Below, piece by piece: positions 41,216 to 50,797 of a stretch of 64,000 nt of DNA; within the stretch, counting starts at the first letter, position 1, and every line of letters begins with the position of its first letter. Under the pieces are notes generated by a model, which was not told the origin of the DNA, made no database searches, and saw only the letters and a list, made by a program, of their open reading frames with translations. A program made the position numbers and the translations under genes. Location of the stretch: the NCBI GenBank assembly GCA_020633845.1, contig JACKCW010000001.1, forward strand, positions 124,001-188,000. The letters run 5' to 3'. This stretch comes from Caryophanales bacterium (lineage in GTDB: Bacteria; Bacillota_I; Bacilli_A; Izemoplasmatales; UBA1188).

Positions 41216-41578
41216 ATGGCTCTACACGAATCCGGGGAAATGTACCTCGAAAACATACTGATCCTGAAAGATAAAAACGAAACGGTGCGGGCAATCGACC
41301 TGGCCAACTTTATGAATTTTTCGAAGCCGAGCGTAAGCCGGGGTCTATCTCTTCTTAAAAGCGGCGGTTATATTACCGTTATGGAAGACGGCGGCATTAA
41401 CCTCACGAAAAAAGGGAAAGAAAAAGCCGAAAAGATTTATGAGAAACATAAAATCCTTTTATCCGCGCTTGTATCTCTCGGGGTTGATGAAGAAACGGCC
41501 AGAGCCGACGCTTGTAAAATTGAACACGTAATCAGCGATACCTCTTTTGAAAAAATCAAAGATAGATACGGCAAATAA
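41216..41578 (+). CDS. DtxR/MntR-family metal-dependent regulator
   Basis: A 120-residue DNA-binding protein. The winged helix has ALHESGEMYLENILILKD and FSKPSVSRGLSLLKSGGY; the metal-binding/dimer half has KHKILLSALVSLGVDEETAR and CKIEHVISDTSF, where E-x(n)-H-x-x-x-S acidic/His ligands sit. The length suits the MntR short form without an SH3 domain. It should repress metal uptake when Mn or Fe is ample. GAGGTGG lies 6 nt before the ATG; it is convergent with rpmE. Confidence 0.85.
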   Translation: MALHESGEMYLENILILKDKNETVRAIDLANFMNFSKPSVSRGLSLLKSGGYITVMEDGGINLTKKGKEKAEKIYEKHKILLSALVSLGVDEETARADACKIEHVISDTSFEKIKDRYGK

Positions 41579-41606
41579 AAAACTTGGGATAGCCCAAGTT
41601 TTTTTA
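41577..41606. terminator. Bidirectional Rho-independent terminator
   Basis: AAAAACTTGGG-ATAG-CCCAAGTTTTTTT between convergent mntR-like and rpmE genes. Confidence 0.85.
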
Positions 41607-41846
41607 TTATTCGCTTTTTTCTTCTTCTTGTTTCTTAGCTTTCGAATCGATTCCGTAACGCTTGTTGAAACGGTCGATCTGTCCGGCTGCCGAAGTGAAA
41701 GCCTGTTTTCCTGTATAGAATGGGTGGCAATTGGAACAAGTATCGACCTTTATTTCCGGTTTAGTCGATCCTGTCTTGAAAGTTGTACCGCAGGTAATGC
41801 AGGTAACGGTTGCCTCATAATATTTAGGATGAATACCTTTTTTCAT
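41607..41846 (-). CDS. rpmE: 50S ribosomal protein L31 (zinc form)
   Basis: A 79-residue protein starting MKKGIHPKYYEATVTCITCG. The C-I-T-C and C-S-N-C pairs mark the zinc-binding L31. The VDTCSNCHPFYTGKQ segment is invariant in the family. GGAAGGAG precedes the ATG. It is alone between a terminator and the 82-bp gap after gtrA. Confidence 0.96.
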   Translation of the reverse strand: MKKGIHPKYYEATVTCITCGTTFKTGSTKPEIKVDTCSNCHPFYTGKQAFTSAAGQIDRFNKRYGIDSKAKKQEEEKSE

Positions 41847-41928
41847 TTATAACTCCTTCCGCCATGGTTTTGCCCATAGAAAGTTCGTGCATAACCATTT
41901 TAGCAGACGAACCCCTTATTTTCAATAG

Positions 41929-42465
41929 TTAATTTTCTGTCTCTTCTTTAGTTTCGCTTTTATCTTCTAAACGTTTCTTGGTTCTTTTAAATACCCACCC
42001 GAGAACGAGATAAAAAGGCGGGATCATTATAACTGAGGCTATTAGATTCGAAAGCGTCCGGTACCATGAAGGCAAATTATCCACAAATATAAGGGTAAAG
42101 ATAAACGCAATAAGAAGCGTGAAAAGATAAGTTAGAATAAATCTTCCAATGAAAGCGAGAGATGCTTCGCCAAAAGTCTTTGAATCCTTCTTCTTTTGTT
42201 TATAAGTGAATTTGGCGTTCGCATAGTAAGAAAATAAAGAAGCGGTAACGAACGCCAGAAGGGTGGCTGAGGCCATTGAGATATAATAAATAATACCGCC
42301 GGTTAAAGCGGTGGAGATATCGGTTTCCGATAGAAAATCAAAAATCATTATCACTCCTTTATAAACGAGCGTGTTGATAATGGTGTTAATACAACCGATA
42401 ATCACAAAGGAGAGAAATTTTTTGCTTAAGAATTTTTCTTTAATAAAGTTCCAGGCTTTACTCAT
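41929..42465 (-). CDS. GtrA-family membrane protein
   Basis: A 178-residue protein with four membrane helices and the GtrA opening FLSFVIIGCINTIINTLVYK. GtrA proteins are thought to flip polyprenyl-phosphate-linked sugars across the membrane. It overlaps the GT2 gene by 8 bp. Together they fit a three-component glycosylation unit: GT2 makes undecaprenyl-phosphate-sugar, GtrA flips it, YfhO transfers it. Confidence 0.85.
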   Translation of the reverse strand: MSKAWNFIKEKFLSKKFLSFVIIGCINTIINTLVYKGVIMIFDFLSETDISTALTGGIIYYISMASATLLAFVTASLFSYYANAKFTYKQKKKDSKTFGEASLAFIGRFILTYLFTLLIAFIFTLIFVDNLPSWYRTLSNLIASVIMIPPFYLVLGWVFKRTKKRLEDKSETKEETEN

Positions 42466-43375
42466 CTTCGGATTTTTCCTCGATGAAATAAAGAGGTCTC
42501 TTAATTACTTCTCTTCTTACTCCGTATAAGACATAAAGGAAGAAATATAAAGACACATTAGTTAAGAAGAAAAGAAGAGAAAGCGATAAAAGAACGATAA
42601 AGGAATCAAGTCCCATAATTTTAAAACAGTAGAAGAAAATACTCATAACGGCCACTAAGAAAGATAATAAAGCCGAGATAAAAGGAATGACTCTAAAAAT
42701 CGTGGAAAACTGATTAAGCCCTGAGACTCCGTATTTTAGAAGTTTAGGGAAATTCCACTTACTTTTACCGGTTTCTCTTTCGACATAGTCGAATTCAAGA
42801 GCGCATCTTTTAAACCCAACAAAAGAAAGGATGCCTCTCGTAAAACGGTAATTATCCGGCATCGCAAGAAAAGCTTTTACCACCATTTTATCAATCAACA
42901 TAAAGTCTTTGGTAGACTGTTCTAAGCGGACACAAGAATAGCGGTTAAAAACCGAATAAAAGAGTTTGGCCCAGGATCTTCTGATGAGGCCTTCTTTTTT
43001 TCTTGATTTTTGTTTGGTATAAACAATTTTATAGCCTTCAGTGTATTTATCAAGCATTTCCTCGATTAGATAAGGCGGGTGCTGAAGGTCAGCATCCATC
43101 ATAATAACCGCATCGGAAGATAAAGCTTCTTCCAGACCCGCTTTCATGGCGGCCTCTTTTCCGAAGTTTTTCGAGAAACTGATAAAGGTGACGTTTTTGT
43201 CTTTTTCCCTTAGTTTCTTGATTTCTTTTAGAGTGTTATCCATAGACCCGTCATCAACAAACAGGTATTTAAATAGATACCCGTCTTTTTTTAGATAGGG
43301 GTTTACCTTTTCATAAAAAGGGAGAATAGAAGATTCTTCGTTATACGATGGAATAATTAAGGTTATAGTTGGCAT
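42458..43375 (-). CDS. Polyprenyl-phosphate glycosyltransferase (GT2, GtrB/CsbB type)
   Basis: A 305-residue GT-A enzyme: IPSYNEESSILPFY (residues 8-21), FVDDGSMDNTL, MMDADLQHPPYLIEEML with the DxD metal site, and two C-terminal membrane helices (about 230-285). QSTKDFMLIDKMV and YRFTRGILSFVGF are typical of GtrB/CsbB. GGAGG lies 7 nt before the ATG; it overlaps YfhO by 13 bp and GtrA by 8 bp. Confidence 0.9.
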   Translation of the reverse strand: MPTITLIIPSYNEESSILPFYEKVNPYLKKDGYLFKYLFVDDGSMDNTLKEIKKLREKDKNVTFISFSKNFGKEAAMKAGLEEALSSDAVIMMDADLQHPPYLIEEMLDKYTEGYKIVYTKQKSRKKEGLIRRSWAKLFYSVFNRYSCVRLEQSTKDFMLIDKMVVKAFLAMPDNYRFTRGILSFVGFKRCALEFDYVERETGKSKWNFPKLLKYGVSGLNQFSTIFRVIPFISALLSFLVAVMSIFFYCFKIMGLDSFIVLLSLSLLFFLTNVSLYFFLYVLYGVRREVIKRPLYFIEEKSEDE

Positions 43376-46300
43376 TTTATTTCCTCCTTCTTTTTCTTTT
43401 CGAATCTTTTAGTAAACGAAAGAAAACAAAGATCTATGTAGGTGATGATTCCGAGTAAGGATAAGATTAATCCGTCCTTTAGTCCGTCTGGCACAAATTT
43501 GATAGTTATACTATTTTCACTGACATTAGAAGATACGACAAGCCCGATAAATCCGCCGTTTACCGAAATAATTTTTGCCTCTCCCTCTACTACCTGCCAA
43601 TCACTGGAATAGGCGGTAGGAATCATAATTATTCTATACCCTTCCTTAATACTCGTGTCGGTGTAAGAAATGGTAATAGTAGAGTTTTTGGTGGTAACCA
43701 CTTTATTGATAAGATTATCCGAATAAGCGGAATCAATAGAACAGTAGATTACGGAAATGGTCGGTGGCGTGGATAAGTTTAAAATAGAGGAGTTCTTTTT
43801 AATATAAATATTTAAGACCGGTTTGCTGATTGTAAACTCCGTCGGATTCGATTCAAAAGTTCCGTCTTCGTATTCAACTATCATCTCGTCGATGGAAAGC
43901 GAAGATAAGGTGAAACTGACATTGAAAAGACCGGAGGTTTTGTTGGAATTGATGCGGTATTTAATATATGCCGAAAGGCCGGAGGAAGAAATGGCCTCGC
44001 CCGCTTCGTATGCAGAGATGTCAGAAATTGCCGGGAAGATAGCCTCTATAGCATAGGCGAGTCTCGGTGAAGTAGTCGCCGAATCCGTTGAAGAGGCTAT
44101 ATATAAATATTTAATGGTTCTGGTAGTCCCATCAGCCGAGCGATAAATCGGAATATGAAAAGTAGAACCATTAACGTTTCTTAAATTATCACTTGTTAAA
44201 TAATACACTTCATCATTATCGAATACGACGAATATTTGGTGGTTTTCAATTAACTCTTCGCTTCTATCACTAAATCCGTAGATATTAAGCGCATAACTCT
44301 TGGTGGTAATCGCATCGCTTCCCGAGAAACGGTATTTATAATAAAGCACCGTCTCACCAAGATCGTTTTCCATTAATACCGGTTCAATTCTGTTGCCGCT
44401 CGAAATATAATCTTTTTGAGCATAAGAGGCTCTAATAGAATCATCGCTGTAATCTGAGACGTCTTCTACCATATTAACGTAGTTTAAGACATCTTCTTCG
44501 AACTCTTCTTCAATTATTGCATAATCCAAAACGAATTTATATCTTGTAGTCGTATTAATGGAATTTTTGATAGCTTCATAAGAACTTCTTTCCACATAGT
44601 TGTCATAAGATAAAAAGGCTTCATAATTATTAAACTCTAAAAGAATATAGTCATCGTTTTCACTTACTAATGTAAAAATGTCGCTACTGTAGTTCATAAA
44701 ACCGCTATCGGTAGAAGCTACGATATATTTATATCCTAAAAGAATATTTAAATAATAAGAATAGGTGTTTAAAGATTTCTTTCCGGCCTGGCCTTCGTTT
44801 TCTATATCATAGAGAATGTCGACGATTTCGTCGGTATTGCTGTTGATAAAGGAGTGGAATATATTTTGATTGACATCAGTCGGCATAAGTCTTGCGAGAT
44901 TGGTTCTCGTGAGATCATCAATTGATGTGTCGACATAAACTCTGTATATATTGGTTTCGCCGATATTTTCACTTAGAAAATCACTTAGCGCATGGGTGTT
45001 ATTAAAAGTTGTGGCCTTGCCCCGATAAATCGCGGCCGCTCCAAATGAGTAACAAGCGCTTATCGAAAATTCGATGAAAACCAAAATAACTAATAACTTC
45101 TTCTTTTTAAGAGATAAGGCAAATACGGCAAGGAAAATAATCATGACGGTAATTAAGGTGACATATTGGCCAAGCATCATATCATCGGTGCTATAAAGCG
45201 GGCCTCTAGAAAGGAAGGACGTATTAAAGGTTCCCTCCGGCAGATTGTTATATATAGTGAACACATAAACCGATAAGGCAATCATTAAAAACACGACCGG
45301 AGTGATTAAAAGAGGATAAAGGATTTTCTTTTTCTTGCCCTTGATATTCCGGCAGACCGTAAGAGTAATCAAGAGAACAGAAAGAAGGGCGATTAGTCCT
45401 AAAAAGCTATAGAAAAGGGTATTTTCAAAAGAAATTAAATCTTCGCTCCAATCGTTTTTCTCGGCTAAAGCCGTTAAATTCTCTAAGTGATGATAAGAAG
45501 AAAGACAGGCAAAATAAGCAAGGAAAATGGCGGCCACAATTAAATATTTTGGTTTTAATTCATATAAATTGTTTTCACTTAAAACATGTCCGGCCATCAG
45601 AAGAATCGGAATGGTTAAAACGTTGATCCATCTGGTGTATAAAACCGATAGATCGGCGGAAAGAATATAAGAAAAGAACGGGACGCTCATAAAAATAACC
45701 ATAAGCACCACCATCCACTTATAAACTTTACTTTTATAATCTTTCATGAAGAAGACGTAGGATGAAAGGGTAAGACCGACTCCGGTCACATAAAGCGAGA
45801 TATGTTCGATGAAATAACTGCTTTGGTATCCATAAAAAGACGATGGAGAAGACGGAGTAAAGGTGTTGTTTAAAATACGGAAAAACTCTTCGGGGTTAAA
45901 TAAATATTTTAAATCGCTCATGGTACTCTTCACATATCTTAACTGAATGAACGAGTCATAAATAACCATATTGTTTCGAAGAAGACCGGCTCCTTCTTTA
46001 AAAGAGTTCACGAACATATTCACAAAGGACATAAAGAAAGTGATGATGAGGTCAAAATACGACGCAAACATCTTGATCATCGTACTGATGCTGTCGTCAG
46101 AGGATATTGATCGAGAAGTGGATCTTGTTATATAGTAAACACTCGGCATAAAAATAGCCATCGCCATTAGAAGCCCAAGCATAATAAAGAGGACATATTT
46201 GGCGGTGTCTATAATAACGCGGTGGAATTTTTCTCGATTTAAAATAGTCATAAAGAGAATGGAAAAACCCATAAATGCGAAAACGGTATAGGCAAGATAG

Positions 46301-46935
46301 AAATTATAGAAGACAACGGCCATCGCGAAAAGCGGAGTGTAGTACCATTTGCCTTTTAAAAAGAGATAGCCGATGATTAAAGAAAAAGGCAGATAGAAAG
46401 CTAAAGACCCGAAAGATGGAAAGGCAGTAAAATTGGTGATACCGGAAGATGAAAAATAAAGAAGGCCGATTAAGTGAATATATTTCGGCTTAACTTTTTT
46501 AAGAGCTAAATAACCGCAAAGGGCCATGGTGCCGGCCACCAGTTTAAATAATTCTACAATAGACATGGCGACTTCGGTATTCATGAGGAAGCTTAAAAGG
46601 AAAATTATCAAAGTGAAGATATCAAGAGGCACATAGTAAGTATCGGAAAATACACTTGCCCCTAAATAGTTCTTGTAATTGAAAAAAGAAAAATCTCCGC
46701 CCTTTATCCTTGAGATGAAGTCACACATTATCGGATAGTACTGAAGAATATCGTCTGACCAGTTGTTATAAAAACTGTGATTAATAAAATAGATGCAAAG
46801 AAAGAAAATCATTAAAAAAGCGAAGAGAAGGGCGCCGGTAAAAAGAATCGTCTTTTTAGCGGAAGAAAAAACATTCTCATAGAATGCTCTAATTCTTTTA
46901 AACTTTCTATTGTCTTTTTTTACAATATTTTCCAT
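43363..46935 (-). CDS. yfhO: YfhO-family membrane glycosyltransferase
   Basis: A 1190-residue protein with about 14 membrane helices in the first ~620 residues and a long extracytoplasmic beta-rich region. NNWSDDILQYYPIMCDFI and FSYKNYLGASVFSDTYYVPL-like regions match the YfhO opening, with the catalytic-looking acidic loop after the first helix. In Bacillus, CsbB and YfhO add GlcNAc to lipoteichoic acid. The start at 46935 has GGAG 6 nt upstream. Head of the three-gene operon. Confidence 0.85.
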   Translation of the reverse strand: MENIVKKDNRKFKRIRAFYENVFSSAKKTILFTGALLFAFLMIFFLCIYFINHSFYNNWSDDILQYYPIMCDFISRIKGGDFSFFNYKNYLGASVFSDTYYVPLDIFTLIIFLLSFLMNTEVAMSIVELFKLVAGTMALCGYLALKKVKPKYIHLIGLLYFSSSGITNFTAFPSFGSLAFYLPFSLIIGYLFLKGKWYYTPLFAMAVVFYNFYLAYTVFAFMGFSILFMTILNREKFHRVIIDTAKYVLFIMLGLLMAMAIFMPSVYYITRSTSRSISSDDSISTMIKMFASYFDLIITFFMSFVNMFVNSFKEGAGLLRNNMVIYDSFIQLRYVKSTMSDLKYLFNPEEFFRILNNTFTPSSPSSFYGYQSSYFIEHISLYVTGVGLTLSSYVFFMKDYKSKVYKWMVVLMVIFMSVPFFSYILSADLSVLYTRWINVLTIPILLMAGHVLSENNLYELKPKYLIVAAIFLAYFACLSSYHHLENLTALAEKNDWSEDLISFENTLFYSFLGLIALLSVLLITLTVCRNIKGKKKKILYPLLITPVVFLMIALSVYVFTIYNNLPEGTFNTSFLSRGPLYSTDDMMLGQYVTLITVMIIFLAVFALSLKKKKLLVILVFIEFSISACYSFGAAAIYRGKATTFNNTHALSDFLSENIGETNIYRVYVDTSIDDLTRTNLARLMPTDVNQNIFHSFINSNTDEIVDILYDIENEGQAGKKSLNTYSYYLNILLGYKYIVASTDSGFMNYSSDIFTLVSENDDYILLEFNNYEAFLSYDNYVERSSYEAIKNSINTTTRYKFVLDYAIIEEEFEEDVLNYVNMVEDVSDYSDDSIRASYAQKDYISSGNRIEPVLMENDLGETVLYYKYRFSGSDAITTKSYALNIYGFSDRSEELIENHQIFVVFDNDEVYYLTSDNLRNVNGSTFHIPIYRSADGTTRTIKYLYIASSTDSATTSPRLAYAIEAIFPAISDISAYEAGEAISSSGLSAYIKYRINSNKTSGLFNVSFTLSSLSIDEMIVEYEDGTFESNPTEFTISKPVLNIYIKKNSSILNLSTPPTISVIYCSIDSAYSDNLINKVVTTKNSTITISYTDTSIKEGYRIIMIPTAYSSDWQVVEGEAKIISVNGGFIGLVVSSNVSENSITIKFVPDGLKDGLILSLLGIITYIDLCFLSFTKRFEKKKKEEIKCQL

Positions 46936-46979
46936 TTTGTCTCCGGTTATTTTATTATAGCCCAATAAAGACAAAAATT

Positions 46980-47003
46980 AAAAGAGAAAATCAATTCTCT
47001 TTT
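46980..47003 (-). terminator. Terminator of the rsmA-glyA-dusB operon
   Basis: AAAAGAGAA-AATCAA-TTCTCTTTT next to the dusB stop. Confidence 0.6.
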
Positions 47004-47979
47004 AATAGTTCACAATTTCTTCTTGATAGGAATCAATAAGATTTAATAGTTCTTTTTTGGTTTTAACCAAGTTTAACTTAGCTTTGAAATTAGAAGAATT
47101 TGTCATTCCTTTTACATACCAGGCGGCATGTGATCTCATCTCAAGAACCGCCGCTTTTTCGCCTTTAAGCTTTAAAAGATAAGAAAAATGTTCTTTCATA
47201 GTGTCAAACTTCTCCCGGTCGGTAATTTCCTCGTATTCTCCTTTTTGAAGAAAATCGTTAACCTCTTTAAAAATAAAAGGATTACCAAGAGCGGCTCTTC
47301 CTATCATTACCGCATCACACCCGGTTTCGTCTAACATTCTTTTGGCATCCGCAGGTGTTTTAATATCTCCAGAACCGATAACCGGTATTTTAAGATTGTC
47401 TTTTAAAATCTTTATCAAAGCCCAATCAGCACTGTTTTTAAAAAGGTCTGATTTAGTTCTTGGGTGAAAGATAATAGCGCCCGCTCCGGCCTTTTCCGCA
47501 CTTCTTGCCACTTCTAAATAATTCATAGTTTCATGAGTTAGGCCGGACCTTATTTTTATCGTCACCGGGCACGGCACTTTTTCTTTGACCGCTTTAACTA
47601 TTTCGTAAACATAATCCGGATCTTTCATTAAAGAAACGCCGGATGATGATCTAAGTATCTTCGGTACCGAACAGCCCATGTTTATATCGATAATATCCGG
47701 TTTTACTATTTCATAGGCTTTTAAGGCCGCCTCGCTTAACTCTTCTTTTTTAGAGCCGAAAAGCTGGAGAGAGAAAGGCCTAACATAAGTGTCAAACTTT
47801 AGAAGATTCAGAGTGTTCTTATTATTGTGGATTATACCTTTATCAGAAATCATTTCCGAAGATAAAAGACCGGCTCCGTATTTCTTCGCAATATAAAAGA
47901 AGGCCGCGTTGGTAACCCCGGCCATTGGTGCAAGTAGTACTTGGTTTTCGATTAATACATCTCCGATTTTAAAACTCAT
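47002..47979 (-). CDS. dusB: tRNA-dihydrouridine synthase
   Basis: A 325-residue FMN enzyme that reduces uridines in tRNA D-loops. LLAPMAGVTNAAF (residues 15-27), the active-site Cys in INMGCSVPKI (around 100), TIKIRSGL, HPRTKSDLF and GRAALGNPFIF are all DusB signatures. It begins 1 bp after glyA, so it is the last gene of that operon. Confidence 0.95.
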   Translation of the reverse strand: MSFKIGDVLIENQVLLAPMAGVTNAAFFYIAKKYGAGLLSSEMISDKGIIHNNKNTLNLLKFDTYVRPFSLQLFGSKKEELSEAALKAYEIVKPDIIDINMGCSVPKILRSSSGVSLMKDPDYVYEIVKAVKEKVPCPVTIKIRSGLTHETMNYLEVARSAEKAGAGAIIFHPRTKSDLFKNSADWALIKILKDNLKIPVIGSGDIKTPADAKRMLDETGCDAVMIGRAALGNPFIFKEVNDFLQKGEYEEITDREKFDTMKEHFSYLLKLKGEKAAVLEMRSHAAWYVKGMTNSSNFKAKLNLVKTKKELLNLIDSYQEEIVNY

Positions 47980-47980
47980 G

Positions 47981-49219
47981 TTAGTAGGAAAGCGGATATT
48001 TAAGAAGGAGAGTTAGTACTTCTTTCTTAACCTTTTTCAGGATTTCTTCGTTATCTTTATTCATTAAAGCCTCATCAATTAACTGAACGATGTGGACACA
48101 GTCTTCTTCATTAAAGCCTCTTGTAGTAACTGCCGGAGTTCCAACTCTAATCCCACTCGTGATAAATGGTTTTTCATTATCAAAAGGAACCGAATTTTTA
48201 TTAACCGTGATATTAACTCTGTCTAAAAGTTTTTCGGCATCTTTACCGGTTATTCCGGTTTTTTCTTTAACGTTGATTAATATCAAATGATTATCGGTGC
48301 CTCCGGATACTACGTGATACCCTAGACGGATAAATTCATGAGCCATCGCGGCCGCATTTTCAATTATTTTTTTTGCATAGATAGAAAACTTCGGCGAAGA
48401 ATCCTCTTTAAAGGCCACCGCTTTAGCCGCGATAACGTGCATTAAAGGACCTCCCTGGATCCCCGGGAATAAAGCTTTATTCACTTTTTTGATTATCTCT
48501 TCACTGTTAGTTAAGATGATACCGCCTCTTGGGCCTCTTAAAGTTTTATGAGTAGTTGAGGTAACAACATCCGCATAAAAAACCGGATTTTGATGAAGAC
48601 CGGCCGCCACAAGTCCAGCGATATGCGCCATGTCAACCATTAAATAGGCGTTGTGCTTTTTAGCTATCTCGCTGAATTTTTTAAAGTCAATCGCTCTGGG
48701 ATAGGCGCTCGCTCCGGCCACAATCATTTTCGGTTGATATTCATCGGCCAATTTTTCCACTTGATCAAAATCAATCATTTCCGTATCTTTGGATAAACCA
48801 TAGGATACAAAATGATAGTCCTGGCCACTAAAAGATAGGGCGCTTCCGTGAGATAAATGCCCGCCCTGATCAAGACCCATGCCGAGAATAGTATCTCCAT
48901 GCGATAAAAGAGCTCTATATACCGCCATATTAGCTTGGGTGCCTGAGTGGGGCTGGACGTTGGCATATTTACAGCCAAAGAGTTTGCACACTCTTTCAAT
49001 AGCTAAGTTTTCTACAATGTCCACATGTTCACAACCGCCGTAATATCTTTTCCCCGGATAACCTTCCGCATATTTATTGGTTAAAACCGAACCTTGAGCT
49101 TCTAATACATCTTTAGAAACATAGTTCTCCGAGGCAATTAGTTCTATGTGTTCTTTTTGTCTCGTTTTTTCTTCTTCCATTGCCCGAAATAGTTCTTCAT
49201 CATTAATTTCTAGACTCAT
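47981..49219 (-). CDS. glyA: Serine hydroxymethyltransferase
   Basis: A 412-residue PLP enzyme that interconverts serine and glycine with tetrahydrofolate. IELIASENYVSKDVLEAQGS (around 22-41), the PLP-binding Lys in VTSTTHKTLRGPRGG (around 225) and AYPRAIDFKKF appear in order. The ATG at 49219 has GGAGG; it overlaps rsmA by 17 bp. Full length. Confidence 0.97.
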   Translation of the reverse strand: MSLEINDEELFRAMEEEKTRQKEHIELIASENYVSKDVLEAQGSVLTNKYAEGYPGKRYYGGCEHVDIVENLAIERVCKLFGCKYANVQPHSGTQANMAVYRALLSHGDTILGMGLDQGGHLSHGSALSFSGQDYHFVSYGLSKDTEMIDFDQVEKLADEYQPKMIVAGASAYPRAIDFKKFSEIAKKHNAYLMVDMAHIAGLVAAGLHQNPVFYADVVTSTTHKTLRGPRGGIILTNSEEIIKKVNKALFPGIQGGPLMHVIAAKAVAFKEDSSPKFSIYAKKIIENAAAMAHEFIRLGYHVVSGGTDNHLILINVKEKTGITGKDAEKLLDRVNITVNKNSVPFDNEKPFITSGIRVGTPAVTTRGFNEEDCVHIVQLIDEALMNKDNEEILKKVKKEVLTLLLKYPLSY

Positions 49220-50057
49220 AATAACCTCCAATAATGTCGCTTAATTTAATAAAATCTTCAATAGTAAGTCTTTCGGCTCTGATGTTTTCATCAAAACCTA
49301 AAGATATGATTATTTGTTTTAATTCTTCTTTGTCGATAGGAAACATAGAAAGATTGTTTATTAGTGTCTTTCTTCTTTGAGAGAAAGAGGAGTTGATTAT
49401 TTTTTTAAACAAAGATTCATCTTTCGCTTTTTTATATTCTTCTTTCTTTTTGATTTCTATAACCGCGCTGTCGACATTAGGAGACGGGGTAAAGCATTCT
49501 CTTTTTACATCTAAGAGTTTTTTTACTGTTGTCTCATACTGAAGCGAAACAGAAAAAGCATTATAGTCTTTATTTCCGGGAATAGCACTCACTCTATCGG
49601 CCACTTCTTTTTGAACCATAAAATACATATCTTTTACTCTGTCGGCTTTCTCTAAAAAAAGAGTAATAATCGGCGATGTTATATAATAGGGCAGATTAGA
49701 AACGGAAATTACTTCTCCTTCTATTTCTTTTAAATCTTCGTTAAGATCTCCTTTTAGGATATCTCCTTCAATAATCTCTAGATTCTTTTCGTTCTTAAAT
49801 TTTTCTTTTAGAATTTGAATCATGTCTTTGTCTATTTCATAGGCAATGACTTTCCGGTATTTTTTAAGAAGCGCTTCTGTCAGATACCCGAGACCGGGTC
49901 CGACCTCTACTACCGTCGTGTTTTTTCTTTCTCCCGGCAAGGACGCGATTTTGTTTATTATATTACCATCGGTTAAAAAACATTGTCCAAAATGCTTTTT
50001 AACCTTGATGTTATTGTTTTTAATAATGGAAAGAGTTTCTTTTTTCGATGCGCTCAC
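49203..50057 (-). CDS. rsmA: 16S rRNA A1518/A1519 dimethyltransferase
   Basis: A 284-residue SAM methyltransferase that dimethylates two adjacent adenines in 16S rRNA. KKHFGQCFLTDGNIINKI, SAM loop VEVGPGLGYLTEAL, catalytic SNLPYYITSPII (N-L-P-Y) and SSFSQRRKTLINNL are the signature. The GTG at 50057 with GAGGGA is slightly preferred to an ATG at 50087, which has no visible site. Mutation of this gene gives kasugamycin resistance in other bacteria. Confidence 0.95.
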   Translation of the reverse strand: MSASKKETLSIIKNNNIKVKKHFGQCFLTDGNIINKIASLPGERKNTTVVEVGPGLGYLTEALLKKYRKVIAYEIDKDMIQILKEKFKNEKNLEIIEGDILKGDLNEDLKEIEGEVISVSNLPYYITSPIITLFLEKADRVKDMYFMVQKEVADRVSAIPGNKDYNAFSVSLQYETTVKKLLDVKRECFTPSPNVDSAVIEIKKKEEYKKAKDESLFKKIINSSFSQRRKTLINNLSMFPIDKEELKQIIISLGFDENIRAERLTIEDFIKLSDIIGGYYESRN

Positions 50058-50139
50058 TTTATCCCTCGTTCGTATACATTTTACCATAGTGGCTTTATTA
50101 TTAGCCTCAAGTTTGTTAAAATGATGAAAGGTGAATTAT

Positions 50140-50796
50140 ATGATAAATACAGTGTGTTTCGATTTAGACGGAACTTTGGTCGACAGTGAAATAGTCATCC
50201 TTAAAAGTTTTAAAAGAGTCTTTGATAAATATGTTAAAGGTGTTTCATTTTCTCTTGAGGATTGCCGGAAGTTTATGGGCCCAACCTTAGAGCAGACCTT
50301 TTCCTCGTTTATCGACAATGAAGAAACGGTTAATGAAATGATTGAAGAGTTTGTGACTTACTATAAAACGATTGAACTTGATTCCATAGAATTATTCCCG
50401 ATGGTCAAAGAAACCTTAGAATATCTCTATAATGAAAGTTATAACATTTGTCTCATTACTAATAAGTTTTTAAAAAGTGCCTATCCTTCTCTTTCTTATC
50501 TTAAAATCATCGACTACTTCAATGATTTTATCTGTCTTGATAGACAAAAATATCCAAAACCGGATCCTTATGCGATTAAGCTTGCGATGGAAGATTATAA
50601 GGTTAAAGAGGAAAACATTATTATGGTAGGAGATAATAATGTCGATATTGGCCTTGCAAAATCGGCGGGAGTGAAGTTTATCGGCGTAAACTGGGTTCCC
50701 TGGAAAAATGAAGTTATAAAACAAAACCCCGATTATATGATTGATAGAATGGATGAAATCATTAAAATAATCAAAGATTTAAACAGAGGAAAATAA
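50140..50796 (+). CDS. HAD-superfamily phosphatase
   Basis: A 218-residue HAD hydrolase: nucleophile motif CFDLDGTLVDSE (residues 5-16), a helical cap (about 20-90), motif II ICLITNKF, motif III Lys in RQKYPKPDPY and acidic VGDNNVDIGLAKSAG. The cap and length fit phosphoglycolate phosphatase or pyrophosphatase PpaX-like enzymes; the substrate is not fixed. AGGTGA lies 6 nt before the ATG at 50140. It is followed 1 bp later by the HIT gene. Confidence 0.85.
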   Translation: MINTVCFDLDGTLVDSEIVILKSFKRVFDKYVKGVSFSLEDCRKFMGPTLEQTFSSFIDNEETVNEMIEEFVTYYKTIELDSIELFPMVKETLEYLYNESYNICLITNKFLKSAYPSLSYLKIIDYFNDFICLDRQKYPKPDPYAIKLAMEDYKVKEENIIMVGDNNVDIGLAKSAGVKFIGVNWVPWKNEVIKQNPDYMIDRMDEIIKIIKDLNRGK

Positions 50797-50797
50797 A

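Noticed and set aside
42077..42085. DnaA box TTATCCACA as part of an origin
   Set aside because: A single box inside the gtrA coding region with no cluster or AT-rich unwinding element around it.
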